Assembly: GCA_001464625.1 (NCBI GenBank)
Contig: LNFJ01000011.1
Span: forward strand, 1 to 52,830
DNA length: 52,830 bases
Direction: 5' to 3'
Origin: Bacteroidia bacterium Ga0077558
GTDB taxonomy: Bacteria > Bacteroidota > Bacteroidia > Chitinophagales > Chitinophagaceae
The stretch's first letter is position 1, and every line of letters starts with the position of its first letter. The position numbers were made by a program, and so were the translations under genes. The notes beneath the pieces are model-generated. The model saw only the letters and a program-made list of their open reading frames with translations, had not been told where the DNA came from and ran no database searches. This document shows positions 1 through 8,498 of the stretch, piece by piece.

Positions 1-2040
1 TCTCCCAATGCGTTTTCTTTTAATTCACCCTATGGTGCTTGTCCTGTTTGTAAAGGATTGGGAAGTGTATATACAATAGATATGGGTGAAGTGCTTTCCG
101 ATACCTCAAAAACAGTAAAGGAAGGTGGTATTACTCCGTTGGGCGAAGAAAGAAATGCCAGTGTGTTTCAACAGGTAACTGCATTTGCCAAACAGTATAA
201 AATAAAATTAGATAAACCCATCAAGGATCTTTCTAAAGAGCAGTTAGATCTGCTTTTATATGGCGATAAGAATATAAACCCATCATTAGAAGTAGATGTA
301 AATGATGATACCATTCCGCATGAGTATACCGGAAGCTATGAAGGAATTATTCCGATGCTGAAGCGATGGTTTGTTTCTACCAATAGTACCGAAGCGTTGC
401 GGGAATGGGTCCAACAGTTCATGACCTTTACAACTTGCGTAGCTTGTAATGGTCAGCGGTTGAAAAAAGAAAGTCTTTGGTTTAAAGTAAACGGTAGAAA
501 TATTGCAGAACTAAGCAATATGAATTTGGATAATTTGGCAGCCTGGTTTGATGGAATAGAATTGATGCTGGATAATAAAAGAAAGACGATTGCCAAAGAT
601 GTACTGAAAGAAATACGAGAACGATTACAATTTTTGTTAGATGTGGGTCTTACATATCTCACTTTATTTCGTCCATCCAAATCACTAAGTGGTGGTGAAT
701 CGCAGCGAATTCGCTTAGCTACACAAATTGGTTCGCAGCTACAAGGCATCACCTATATATTAGATGAGCCTTCTATTGGTTTGCACCAAAGGGATAATCA
801 ACGTTTGATAGAAGCATTAAAAAATTTGCGGGATATTGGCAATAGTGTATTGGTAGTAGAACATGATAAGGATATTATGATGGCTGCTGATCATCTAATT
901 GATATAGGACCGAAAGCAGGTTTTCATGGCGGTAGAATTGTAGCAGAAGGTGATCCAAAAGAAATGTTGAAATTAGATACGTTAACAGCAGGTTATTTAA
1001 ATGGGCATCACAAAATAGCTATCCCAAAAGAAAGAAGAGTTGGCAGTGGAAAATTTTTGGAATTAAGGGGGGCTAAAGGAAATAACCTGCAAAATGTAGG
1101 AGCACAATTTCCACTCGGAAAATTTATTTGCGTTACCGGTGTAAGCGGTAGTGGCAAATCAACTTTTATTAATGAAACGTTGTACCCGATTCTTTCGAAA
1201 CATGCATATGGGTCTAAAATGGTTCCTTTGGAATTTAAATCCGTGAAAGGATTGGAGCATATTGATAAAGTGATTGAAATAGATCAATCACCTATTGGAA
1301 GAACACCGAGAAGCAATCCGGCAACTTATTGTGGTTTTTTTACGGAGATAAGAACCTTATTTGCATCCATACCTGAAGCAAAGATTAGGGGATACAACGC
1401 AGGTCGTTTTTCATTTAATGTAAAGACCGGTCGTTGCGAAGTGTGTGAAGGTGGTGGAATGCGGGTTATTGAAATGAATTTTTTACCGGATGTATATGTG
1501 CATTGTGAAAAATGTAATGGTAAACGATTTAACCGGGAAACATTGGAGATCCGCTACAAAGGAAAATCAATTGCGGATGTGCTGGAGATGACGGTGGAAG
1601 AAGCGGTGGAGTTTTTCCAAAATGTTCCTTATATCTATCGCAAGATAAAAGTATTAGAAGAAGTAGGATTGGGGTACATCACACTCGGCCAATCCGCTGT
1701 AACATTGAGTGGGGGAGAGGCGCAGCGGGTAAAATTATCCACCGAATTGTCTAAAAGAGATACGGGTAAAACATTTTACATTTTAGATGAACCCACTACA
1801 GGCTTGCATTTTGAAGATATACAACACTTGCTGGCCGTATTGAACAAATTGGTAGATCGGGGCAACACTGTTTTGGTAATAGAACATAATATGGATGTAA
1901 TAAAAGTAGCTGACCATGTTATTGATCTTGGGCCAGAGGGTGGTGACGGTGGAGGCAGAATTTTATTTGAGGGAACGCCGGAAGAGTTGGTAAAAAATAA
2001 AGGAAGTTATACCGCTCAATTTTTGAAAATGGAATTATAG
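1..2040 (+). CDS. uvrA: UvrABC excision nuclease subunit A, 5' end cut by window
   Basis: UvrA is the ATP-dependent damage-recognition subunit of nucleotide excision repair and loads UvrB onto DNA. The frame is open from base 1, so the N-terminal 200 or more residues lie outside the window. Visible are the first zinc-binding CPVC at the very start, the first ABC signature LSGGESQRIRLA followed by the Walker B region ILDEPSIGLHQRDN, a second Walker A GVSGSGKST, the C-terminal zinc module CEVCEGGG...CEKC, and the second signature LSGGEAQRVKLS with ILDEPTTGLH. The first Walker A is not in view. The TAG stop lies inside the stem of the downstream terminator. Identification is secure. Confidence 0.97.
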   Translation, partial: SPNAFSFNSPYGACPVCKGLGSVYTIDMGEVLSDTSKTVKEGGITPLGEERNASVFQQVTAFAKQYKIKLDKPIKDLSKEQLDLLLYGDKNINPSLEVDVNDDTIPHEYTGSYEGIIPMLKRWFVSTNSTEALREWVQQFMTFTTCVACNGQRLKKESLWFKVNGRNIAELSNMNLDNLAAWFDGIELMLDNKRKTIAKDVLKEIRERLQFLLDVGLTYLTLFRPSKSLSGGESQRIRLATQIGSQLQGITYILDEPSIGLHQRDNQRLIEALKNLRDIGNSVLVVEHDKDIMMAADHLIDIGPKAGFHGGRIVAEGDPKEMLKLDTLTAGYLNGHHKIAIPKERRVGSGKFLELRGAKGNNLQNVGAQFPLGKFICVTGVSGSGKSTFINETLYPILSKHAYGSKMVPLEFKSVKGLEHIDKVIEIDQSPIGRTPRSNPATYCGFFTEIRTLFASIPEAKIRGYNAGRFSFNVKTGRCEVCEGGGMRVIEMNFLPDVYVHCEKCNGKRFNRETLEIRYKGKSIADVLEMTVEEAVEFFQNVPYIYRKIKVLEEVGLGYITLGQSAVTLSGGEAQRVKLSTELSKRDTGKTFYILDEPTTGLHFEDIQHLLAVLNKLVDRGNTVLVIEHNMDVIKVADHVIDLGPEGGDGGGRILFEGTPEELVKNKGSYTAQFLKMEL

Positions 2041-2081
2041 AGAAAATCCCGACTGGGGTCTGCCAGGCGGGATTTTCTCTA
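2038..2081. terminator. Hairpin between convergent uvrA and Yip1-family gene
   Basis: TAGAGAAAATCCCG at 2038-2051 pairs perfectly with 2068-2081 around a 16-base loop. The A-rich left arm and T-rich right arm allow it to work as a bidirectional intrinsic terminator between two converging genes. The uvrA stop codon is the first three bases of the stem. Confidence 0.75.
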
Positions 2082-2095
2082 TAATAATTTATGTT

Positions 2096-2692
2096 TTACA
2101 AACTAAAAGAACTCACATTATATTTTGGAACAAGAATAGATACCAATATCATACTCACAACAAATGAAGCCACAATCATTGTTATGAGACTTACTACAAA
2201 ATATGTTGTAACCTGATCGGCTGGTGTTTTCTTTAGTTTAGGTAGTCCAAGATATAGCAAGTATAAACCATAGAGGCCAACAAGGGAACCAATTATAGCA
2301 AGAGAAGGCAGAATATTAAAAATAGCACCAACCCAACCTGCGGTAAAAGAATAGGCGGCTAGTTGGAATGACTTACCAAAATTTTTCTCTGATTTAAAAG
2401 TAGGTGCTAATGCATCAACCACAGCAGCCATCAAAAAAGTACTGGCAACGCCACTAATAAGAGCAATAAGAGCATACCTGATACCAAGCTCAGTGCCTTT
2501 AATCTTAATACCAAATCCATATGACTTACCTATTAAACCCCAACCGATAAAAGAGGCAACGGCACCCACTACCACAAGCGGTATTACATAAGTAGTAAGA
2601 ATTTTTTGGGTATTCGGCGTTTCGCCATTTATAACATCCCATTCTGTTTTAGGTGTTATAAGAATGTTTTTAACTCTGTCGATGAGATTCAT
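2096..2692 (-). CDS. Yip1-family multi-pass membrane protein
   Basis: About 198 residues. The sequence opens with MNLIDRVKNILITPKTEWDVI, the typical start of bacterial Yip1/DUF1282 proteins, followed by about five hydrophobic segments. I chose the ATG at 2692 rather than 2740 because the 16 extra upstream residues do not look like family sequence. The molecular role of bacterial members is unknown. The gene is convergent with uvrA. Confidence 0.8.
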   Translation of the reverse strand: MNLIDRVKNILITPKTEWDVINGETPNTQKILTTYVIPLVVVGAVASFIGWGLIGKSYGFGIKIKGTELGIRYALIALISGVASTFLMAAVVDALAPTFKSEKNFGKSFQLAAYSFTAGWVGAIFNILPSLAIIGSLVGLYGLYLLYLGLPKLKKTPADQVTTYFVVSLITMIVASFVVSMILVSILVPKYNVSSFSL

Positions 2693-3292
2693 AATAGGTT
2701 GATTTTGGTTAATGAGCCTACTCGTTTGGCTTTTCGGCATTCGCCCCCGATCTTATAATTCGGGATTTGTAGTATTTAATACTAAACTAATATAAGACAG
2801 TTTTTTAAAAAGGAGGAAGTCGCAACGATTTTTTTTTAAACCGGTTAATAACAACCATTTATGCTGCGGAGGGAAGTGGTAAAAGCAAGTCCGTATGTTA
2901 AGGCAGGAAGTGATTGAGAAAATCTATATAGGGTCCGACAATTTTGCGGTTTTTCACCCGGATACCGGATTAAAACAATTTCCCTGCCTTATCTGCCGGG
3001 AGTGTAAAAAATTACACCAGGGCAGTTATACGGGTTTCTTAGTTATGACAATTAAAAGAGCTCTGGGTTGATAACAGACCCGAAAGCGGGGCAGAAAGTG
3101 TTTAATAAAATCTATACTAATGAGAGTACCAATAGAGAACGGATTAGGTTTCTTGAACCAGGGTATCAAATTATATTAAGCTCTCTGCCGCTTGTCGGGA
3201 CGACATTTAAGAATTTTATGTAAAGAACTTTTATGCTAAAGCGATTTATTAATGTTCTAAAACAGTTCAATTTTTTTAAACCTGCTTTGGTA
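2693..3292. other. Intergenic region with one doubtful small ORF
   Basis: Six hundred bases without a confident gene. A 58-codon + strand ORF at 2895-3071 encodes a peptide with a CLICREC cysteine cluster. I see no good promoter or ribosome site for it, and it may be chance or a gene relic. The rest is AT-rich with no repeat or tRNA-like fold that I could recognise. Confidence 0.3.
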
Positions 3293-3694
3293 TTAATGAA
3301 CTTGAAATGTACCGGATGCAGCTTCTTCATCTCCACAAAAAACACGGTATATATATGAGCCCCTTTCCATATTTATCATTTGTTTACGGTCTTTAGGCTT
3401 CATTTTGTAGTTATGTACCAATGTGCCTTGTAAATCGAACACAAAAAAATCAATCTCTTTCCTTGCATTGTCTTTTGCTACCACATGCATTTTTCTTTTA
3501 AATATATCAGGATAGATTTTTATTGCATTATTATTTCTTGAAACGAGTGATTTGATCTTTGTATTGGTTTTCTTTACTGGCTTTTTATTGTTTATACCCG
3601 TTGCCATAGCTGGCATTGCCAATAATAAAAGCCCGATAATAGCACCTGCAGTAACAAATATTGCTGGATTCCGGTTCGGCGATTTTATTTTCAT
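3293..3694 (-). CDS. Small secreted protein resembling a free T9SS C-terminal domain
   Basis: A protein of 133 residues. Residues 12-32 form a hydrophobic signal segment ending in MPAMA. After a lysine-rich linker, the sequence from about residue 59 (IKIYPDIFKRKMHVV) to the end (GSYIYRVFCGDEEAASGTFQV) follows the pattern of the Por_Secre_tail (type IX sorting) domain, a small beta-sandwich normally fused to large secreted proteins. Here it stands alone. It may be the remnant of a larger gene or a real small protein. The domain call rests on pattern only. Confidence 0.6.
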   Translation of the reverse strand: MKIKSPNRNPAIFVTAGAIIGLLLLAMPAMATGINNKKPVKKTNTKIKSLVSRNNNAIKIYPDIFKRKMHVVAKDNARKEIDFFVFDLQGTLVHNYKMKPKDRKQMINMERGSYIYRVFCGDEEAASGTFQVH

Positions 3695-3728
3695 GGTGGT
3701 TTGGATTTGGTATGTTTATTTTTTATTC

Positions 3729-4679
3729 TTAATAGAATACAGGGCATTTTAACTGCCGCATGGCACTATTTTGTCCAAGGCGCCATCCCATTCTTACGAG
3801 GGTAGAGAAAAAAGCATCATTCTCAGTTGGATCACCACGTTGCTGTACTCTATGATATGGTCTGCCTTGCGCCAATGTTGGACCTCTGTATGCAAGCCTT
3901 CGTGCAATAACAGCATTTTCAGGAGTTAAGTATCTGTCATAATTAATTGGGTCGATATATTTTTTGCTGCTTACATCATCTACGTAGTCAGTAAATAGTT
4001 TGCGGTGTAAAACTTCTAACCCAATATATTTGTTTTCGCTAAAGTAATATTTTAAGCCAAAGCCCATCAGCAAATTCATTTGAGTCAGTTTGTATGGCTG
4101 TATATCTGGATATTCGGCCATACCCTGACCTTCGAGCCGTAGTGGCGCTGTTTTAATCCATTCGCCATTATTATCTTTTGCTTCAGGATCGAAATGATAA
4201 ATCCCTATGCCTGCAACGCCATAAGGTCGGAGCTTACCAGCCAGCCCATCATATTTTTCTAAAAAAACAGTAGGATAAATTTCAGTAGCTAAATAAGCTT
4301 CAGAAATTTTCGACCTAAAGTTCAGATTTCGTTGCAATCTGAAACGTTCCGCACCGCCTTTATTAGGAGCTTGCTTATCATCTCCCTCTACCATTCCCAG
4401 ATTAGCGGCTAAACGAAAGCCTAACCACTCAACTGGATAATAATTCAGAAATAATCCTTTATTAAGTTTAGTAAGAGGAAGATCAAGGTCTTTGATAAAA
4501 GTTTTTCCTTTCCCTTCGCTACCGCCTAGGTCTCCCAAAAAGAACATGGGCCCAAGTCCAAGACCTAGTTCATACTTTCCATTTTGGAAACTAATTGATT
4601 GCGATTGGGAATTAAAAGAAAAAAATGCGAAGAGACAAGTCAGCACGGCAGGCCGTACTAAAAGTACAATTGTTCTCAT
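3729..4679 (-). CDS. Outer-membrane beta-barrel protein, DUF6089-like
   Basis: A protein of 316 residues with a signal peptide of about 27 residues ending FNSQSQS. The mature part alternates short aromatic-rich strands and loops (YELGLGLGPMFFLGDLGG, LRPYGVAGIGIYHF, MGFGLKYYFSENKYIGLEV), as expected for a Bacteroidota outer-membrane barrel. The GP.FFLGDLGG opening is typical of DUF6089 proteins. No enzymatic motif is seen. It is probably a structural or porin-like protein. Its stop codon lies about 35 bases from the start of the neighbouring secreted protein gene. Confidence 0.75.
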   Translation of the reverse strand: MRTIVLLVRPAVLTCLFAFFSFNSQSQSISFQNGKYELGLGLGPMFFLGDLGGSEGKGKTFIKDLDLPLTKLNKGLFLNYYPVEWLGFRLAANLGMVEGDDKQAPNKGGAERFRLQRNLNFRSKISEAYLATEIYPTVFLEKYDGLAGKLRPYGVAGIGIYHFDPEAKDNNGEWIKTAPLRLEGQGMAEYPDIQPYKLTQMNLLMGFGLKYYFSENKYIGLEVLHRKLFTDYVDDVSSKKYIDPINYDRYLTPENAVIARRLAYRGPTLAQGRPYHRVQQRGDPTENDAFFSTLVRMGWRLGQNSAMRQLKCPVFY

Positions 4680-4810
4680 TGGTATCAGATTTCTGGTTTT
4701 TCTACTATTGGATTTCGAAACTAAAGTAGAAAAAGAAAAAACAAATTATACAAACATCGTAGCAGTTTTTTCTATTTGGACACAAACATCAGTTGTTATA
4801 CTTAGGAGAT

Positions 4811-5269
4811 TTACGAAAATGTACCTTGTTTGGTCATTTCGATATGCTCAATACCATCTTCGAGATAAACTTCGCTGGATTGTACAAAGCCAAGCGAGGT
4901 ATAAAATTTTTGCAGGTAAAGTTGAGCACCAATTTTAATAGCAACATTTCCAAACAAGCTATATAATTGGCTGATTGATTGCAGCATTAATTCTTTACCA
5001 ATGCCATCACCTCTTACTGTAGGCGAGTTAACTACTCTGCCTATAGAGGCTTGTTCATAGGAGATGCCCGGTGGGATGATTCTTGTATAAGCAACCAGTT
5101 TATTATCTACCCAACCCATAAAATGAAATGATAACAGGTCTTTATTATCTGCATCCTGGTAAGGACAATTTTGCTCTACCACAAATACCTCATTACGCAA
5201 TTGTAGAATGACATATAACTCAAGTGGAGTTAATTCTTCAAACTTTTTTAGCGACCAGGTTATTTTCAT
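4811..5269 (-). CDS. GNAT acetyltransferase, ElaA family
   Basis: A protein of 152 residues spanning a complete GNAT fold. The N-terminal LRNEVFVVEQNCPYQDADNKD is the characteristic ElaA block. The acetyl-CoA loop region reads VVNSPTVRGDGIGKELM around residues 82-98. It is expected to transfer an acetyl group from acetyl-CoA to a small molecule, but the substrate is not established. It starts 10 bases after the rarA stop on the same strand and is probably cotranscribed with it. Confidence 0.88.
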   Translation of the reverse strand: MKITWSLKKFEELTPLELYVILQLRNEVFVVEQNCPYQDADNKDLLSFHFMGWVDNKLVAYTRIIPPGISYEQASIGRVVNSPTVRGDGIGKELMLQSISQLYSLFGNVAIKIGAQLYLQKFYTSLGFVQSSEVYLEDGIEHIEMTKQGTFS

Positions 5270-5279
5270 CTGTTATATT

Positions 5280-6548
5280 TTAATAATTGTATTTGTCTTT
5301 CCATAAGTTCTTTAAAAATTTTCGCAGTTCTTCTTCCCTGGCATTTTTTCCGGGCTCATAAAATTTTGTACCCGCAATTTCTTTTGGTAAATATTCTTGC
5401 GGAGAAAAATTGTTGTTGTAGCTGTGAGAGTATTCATAATTTTCTCCATACCCCATTTTTTTCATCAGCTTGGTCGGCGCATTGCGAATATGCAAGGGAA
5501 CTGGCAGGTCGCCATATTTTTTTACAGCTGATAATGCTTCGCCAATGGCCACCACAGCGGCATTACTTTTTGGTGATGCAGCCAGGTATGTTACACATTG
5601 AGAGAGTATAATATTTGCTTCGGGATATCCAATTTTATTAACTGCATCAAAAGTGGCGTTTGCCATTACCAATGCAGTAGGATTGGCATTGCCAATATCT
5701 TCACTGGCAAGAATTACTAACCGTCGTGCAATAAATTTTACATCCTCTCCACCTTCAATCATTCTCGCCAACCAGTAAATCGCTGCATTGGGGTCGCTGC
5801 CTCGTATGGATTTAATAAAGGCAGAAATAATATCATAATGCTGTTCTCCGGATTTATCATATAATGCAATTCTTCGTTGCGCTACTTCCATTACAAACTT
5901 ATCAGTAATGCTAATTGAATCACCACCTGTATCAGTTACAATTTCCAGCAGGTTCAAAAGCTTTCTTCCATCGCCTCCGGAAATATTTATTAATGCAGCA
6001 GTTTCCTTTAGTTCTATCTTTTTCCTTTTTAAACTTTCATCTTTTTCAATGGCTGTTTGTAAAAGTTTAACCAAGTCTTTTTCTTCCAATGGTTTTAATA
6101 CATATACTTGGCAGCGACTCAACAAGGCGCTGTTTACTTCAAAGGAGGGATTTTCTGTAGTAGCACCAATCAACGTAATTATTCCTTTTTCAACAGCTCC
6201 AAGCAATGCGTCTTGTTGTCCTTTATTAAAACGATGAATTTCATCAATAAACAAAACGGAGCCGGGCTGATCTTTTGCTTTTTCTATTATTTCTCTTACA
6301 TCTTTTACACCTGCACTAATAGCACTTAATTGAAAGAATGGAGCTTGAAGAGAATGTGCAATAATATTAGCAATGGTTGTTTTACCCGTTCCCGGTGAAC
6401 CCCAAAAGATCATCGAAGGAATTTTTGCTTTCTCTATTGCTGTTCTTAATATGCTGCCCTTGCCAACAAGATGTTCCTGACCCAGCAACTCATCTAACGT
6501 AGTTGGGCGAATACGTTCAGCTAAAGGCATTGAAGAATTCATAGTCAA
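5280..6548 (-). CDS. rarA: Replication-associated recombination protein A (AAA+ ATPase)
   Basis: RarA/MgsA is a clamp-loader-like AAA+ ATPase that acts at stalled replication forks with SSB. The 422-residue length fits the family. Walker A is GSPGTGKTT (about residues 50-58), Walker B FIDEIHRFNKGQQDALL (about 100-116), sensor 1 IGATTENPSFEVNSALLSR, and the C-terminal tetramerisation region reads GSDPNAAIYWLARMIEGGED. An in-frame ATG two codons downstream is an equally possible start. The neighbour elaA probably shares its transcript. Confidence 0.95.
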   Translation of the reverse strand: MTMNSSMPLAERIRPTTLDELLGQEHLVGKGSILRTAIEKAKIPSMIFWGSPGTGKTTIANIIAHSLQAPFFQLSAISAGVKDVREIIEKAKDQPGSVLFIDEIHRFNKGQQDALLGAVEKGIITLIGATTENPSFEVNSALLSRCQVYVLKPLEEKDLVKLLQTAIEKDESLKRKKIELKETAALINISGGDGRKLLNLLEIVTDTGGDSISITDKFVMEVAQRRIALYDKSGEQHYDIISAFIKSIRGSDPNAAIYWLARMIEGGEDVKFIARRLVILASEDIGNANPTALVMANATFDAVNKIGYPEANIILSQCVTYLAASPKSNAAVVAIGEALSAVKKYGDLPVPLHIRNAPTKLMKKMGYGENYEYSHSYNNNFSPQEYLPKEIAGTKFYEPGKNAREEELRKFLKNLWKDKYNY

Positions 6549-6550
6549 AG

Positions 6551-6582
6551 TAACAAAAAAGCATCCCGTAAAAGTGGGATGC
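6551..6582 (-). terminator. Intrinsic terminator for the esterase lipoprotein gene
   Basis: GCATCCC (6561-6567) pairs with GGGATGC (6576-6582) around an 8-base loop. On the minus strand the hairpin is followed by a run of T residues (the A run at 6555-6560). It lies downstream of the minus-strand esterase and just upstream of rarA. Confidence 0.75.
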
Positions 6583-6630
6583 TGTAAAAGAAAGTGAAGA
6601 ATATATTTATTTTATGACTTTGACGGGGTT

Positions 6631-7440
6631 TTAATTAACATTCGCCTGCAAAAACGCAGCTATTTTATCAAAAGAAAAAACATATTGGTTTGCCACTCCA
6701 AACGATTGTAGTTTGTTTTTTAATGCTACAGATTGGTTTGGCGAAACTACAATATCAACTCCGCCATGTAATATAATGGTAGGAGGGCTTTGGGCATCTA
6801 CAAAATTGATCGGGCTCGATTGCTGGTAGAGTGTAGCATGTGTAGTAGGCGTGCCGCCAACAACTGCCACAATTAATGAAGGCGGTGCAAAAATTGTTGC
6901 CGGATTATTGTACATATCTACCAAGTCAGTGGGTCCAAAAAAATCAATCACTGCTTTTATTTTTACAGGACTGGTATATTTATAGGCATGTAATAAAGAA
7001 AGATGCCCCCCTGCACTGTTGCCTAATAAAACAAATTTGTCGGAAATTTTAAAATCGGCTCTCTTATTATAGATGTATTCAATGGCCGCTTTTACATCAT
7101 TTTCCTGTGTGGGAAACAAATTGCTTGCACCTGCGGCTAATCTATAATTAATATTGAAGATGGCATAGCCGGGCAATCTTTTCTTCAGCGTATCCAGGTA
7201 TAGCGCATAATCATTTTTATCACCGCCGCTCCATCCGCCTCCATGAATGAGTATAATAACTTTTGTAGATGTGCTGCTGCGATCAGCAGGCAGGTAGATA
7301 TCCATCCTTTGTGCGGCATTGGCTCCGTAAGACTCGTTAAGTGTTGTTTTTTCCGGTACTGTTGTCGGATTTTCTGTTGCATCTTTTTGGCAGGACATAA
7401 ACACCAGCGACAGAGATAAAATATATATAATGAGTTTCAT
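6631..7440 (-). CDS. Lipoprotein alpha/beta hydrolase (BD-FAE-like), catalytic His missing
   Basis: A protein of 269 residues. The signal peptide ends in the lipobox FMSC with Cys17 as the lipidated residue. The oxyanion motif HGGGW (66-70), nucleophile GNSAGG with Ser142, and HGGVDIVV with Asp229 are all present, as in carboxylesterases of the BD-FAE/COG0657 type. The expected GHG segment carrying the catalytic histidine should lie between NQYVF (251-255) and SFDKIAAFL (256-264), but the two blocks are joined directly, which suggests an in-frame loss of roughly 15-20 residues. The protein is probably inactive as a hydrolase unless another His substitutes. The gene is followed by a clear terminator. 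Confidence 0.82.
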   Translation of the reverse strand: MKLIIYILSLSLVFMSCQKDATENPTTVPEKTTLNESYGANAAQRMDIYLPADRSSTSTKVIILIHGGGWSGGDKNDYALYLDTLKKRLPGYAIFNINYRLAAGASNLFPTQENDVKAAIEYIYNKRADFKISDKFVLLGNSAGGHLSLLHAYKYTSPVKIKAVIDFFGPTDLVDMYNNPATIFAPPSLIVAVVGGTPTTHATLYQQSSPINFVDAQSPPTIILHGGVDIVVSPNQSVALKNKLQSFGVANQYVFSFDKIAAFLQANVN

Positions 7441-7710
7441 TTTTTTGTTTTGTATTTCTAAAGTTACTGATTGATAAGGAGAGATATGTTTGATAAACGC
7501 ATTTTAGTACAGATTATGATTTTAAAGTTTGAAAATTTTCATTTTGTTCACATCTATAAATGAAATGTTGTTTGAAATTTTCTTCGATTTGTATATTGAT
7601 TCTGGTGATTAATCGTACATTTTTCCTACATAGAATATGAAGCTAGTACACCAAAAAAATAGGTAGTGTAGAAACATTGAAAAAATATTTTTAAAATTTG
7701 TCAATAAAAA

Positions 7711-7743
7711 TTTGGCACTATCAAAAAAATAAATTCATCTTTG
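7711..7743 (+). promoter_or_regulatory. Bacteroidota-type promoter for the RNA island leader
   Basis: TTTG at 7711-7714 and CATCTTTG at 7736-7743 match the -33 TTTG and -7 TAnnTTTG elements with a 21-base spacer. Transcription would start near 7750 and run through the three short ORFs and terminators towards the tRNA array. The upstream interval 7441-7710 is AT-rich and shows no gene. Confidence 0.6.
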
Positions 7744-7761
7744 CACTGCAAAAATAAAAAC

Positions 7762-7854
7762 ATGCATCAAATACTTTTACATATTGAAACAGCGAATCGC
7801 TTTAGTCCCAAAGGGGATTATTGGGTGGCGGGGCAAGTATTGTTGCATGAATAA
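7762..7854 (+). CDS. Possible leader peptide 1, 30 residues
   Basis: An ATG about 18 bases after the predicted promoter opens a 30-residue ORF (MHQILLHIETANRFSPKGDY and ten more residues). The ORF ends 30 bases before a strong terminator. I do not recognise it. It could be a short protein, a leader ORF that controls termination, or a non-coding RNA with a chance ORF. Confidence 0.35.
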   Translation: MHQILLHIETANRFSPKGDYWVAGQVLLHE

Positions 7855-7884
7855 GTTTGAAAAACGAATTCGATAGAATACAGG

Positions 7885-7910
7885 CCCCGCAAGAGATTGC
7901 GGGGTTTTTT
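7885..7910 (+). terminator. Intrinsic terminator T1 of the island leader
   Basis: CCCCGCAA (7885-7892) pairs with TTGCGGGG (7897-7904) around GAGA, followed directly by six T residues. It is strong and oriented with the + strand. Confidence 0.85.
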
Positions 7911-7916
7911 ATTTCT

Positions 7917-7936
7917 CCCTCTCCTTAAGGAGAGGG
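7917..7936. repeat. Perfect 20-bp palindrome
   Basis: CCCTCTCCTTAAGGAGAGGG is a perfect palindrome followed by TCGGGGTGAGG. Palindromes of this type are dispersed in many bacterial genomes as intergenic repeats. Here it lies between terminator T1 and the second short ORF. Confidence 0.6.
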
Positions 7937-8055
7937 TCGGGGTGAGGCCCTAAAAAAACAAGAACGATTTTATGTAAAGTGAAAGAAATCGAATCTAACA
8001 GTAACTAAAAAATAAAAAATTGCTGAAACAAGAACAACATAAACGATTTACAGGA

Positions 8056-8175
8056 ATGAATGATGAAACATTATCACTCTGCTGCTATTGGTATGCGCCA
8101 TCGAATAGAAGTATTGTGCCCATAGGAAATCAGAATTATAATAAACATCAACGACCGGATTGTATCCATACGTAA
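8056..8175 (+). CDS. Possible leader peptide 2, 39 residues
   Basis: A 39-residue ORF (begins MNDETLSLCCYWYAPSNRS) lies 28 bases before terminator T2. It is not recognised. Its stop overlaps the start of a small hairpin with CCTGC and GCAGG arms. It has the same ORF-then-terminator layout as the first and third leader units. Coding status is uncertain. Confidence 0.3.
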   Translation: MNDETLSLCCYWYAPSNRSIVPIGNQNYNKHQRPDCIHT

Positions 8176-8190
8176 CCTGCTATAGGCAGG
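8176..8190. repeat. Short member of the CCTGCC...GGCAGG palindrome family
   Basis: The sequence CCTGCTATAGGCAGG is a shortened relative of the perfect palindrome at 9521-9540 and of the element inserted in the tRNA at 8820-8841. The shared arms are CCTGC and GGCAGG. Confidence 0.5.
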
Positions 8191-8202
8191 TTGAACGAAG
8201 GA

Positions 8203-8232
8203 AGCCCGGTCGCAAAACGACCGGGCTTTTTT
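8203..8232 (+). terminator. Intrinsic terminator T2 of the island leader
   Basis: AGCCCGGTCG (8203-8212) pairs perfectly with CGACCGGGCT (8218-8227) around CAAAA, followed by five further T residues. This is one of the strongest hairpins in the window. Confidence 0.9.
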
Positions 8233-8272
8233 ATTCCGGTAATTGATCAACAAAAACCAAGGAAGGTATGTG

Positions 8273-8413
8273 ATGAAATTTTTATTGATAGTGCTGGCAA
8301 TTCATTGCATCGGTGAATTGATCAGTAATAAAAGAAAAGATAAGCGAATCAACGAAGCAGAAGAAATAAACGAAAAAGTTTATCATCCGGCAGAGTATGA
8401 ATTACGACAATAA
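8273..8413 (+). CDS. Small putative membrane protein, 46 residues
   Basis: ATG at 8273 is preceded by GGAAGG at 8261-8266. The protein begins MKFLLIVLAIHCIGELI, a single hydrophobic segment, then continues with a charged tail rich in Lys and Glu ending EYELRQ. It is the most protein-like of the three leader ORFs. No family is recognised. It is followed by terminator T3 and then the tRNA array. Confidence 0.5.
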   Translation: MKFLLIVLAIHCIGELISNKRKDKRINEAEEINEKVYHPAEYELRQ

Positions 8414-8441
8414 AATTATTGATGCAGAAAGGAGGAAATAA

Positions 8442-8475
8442 GTGCTCCCTGCGAGATGCAGCAGGGACACTTTTT
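8442..8475 (+). terminator. Intrinsic terminator T3 directly before the tRNA array
   Basis: GTG plus TCCCTGC (8442-8452, with one bulged C) pairs with GCAGGGA plus CAC (8461-8470), followed by TTTTTCT. The first tRNA begins 24 bases later. No separate promoter is evident in between, so readthrough or processing may set tRNA expression. Confidence 0.75.
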
Positions 8476-8498
8476 CTAGAAGTTCTTTGAGAAAAAAT

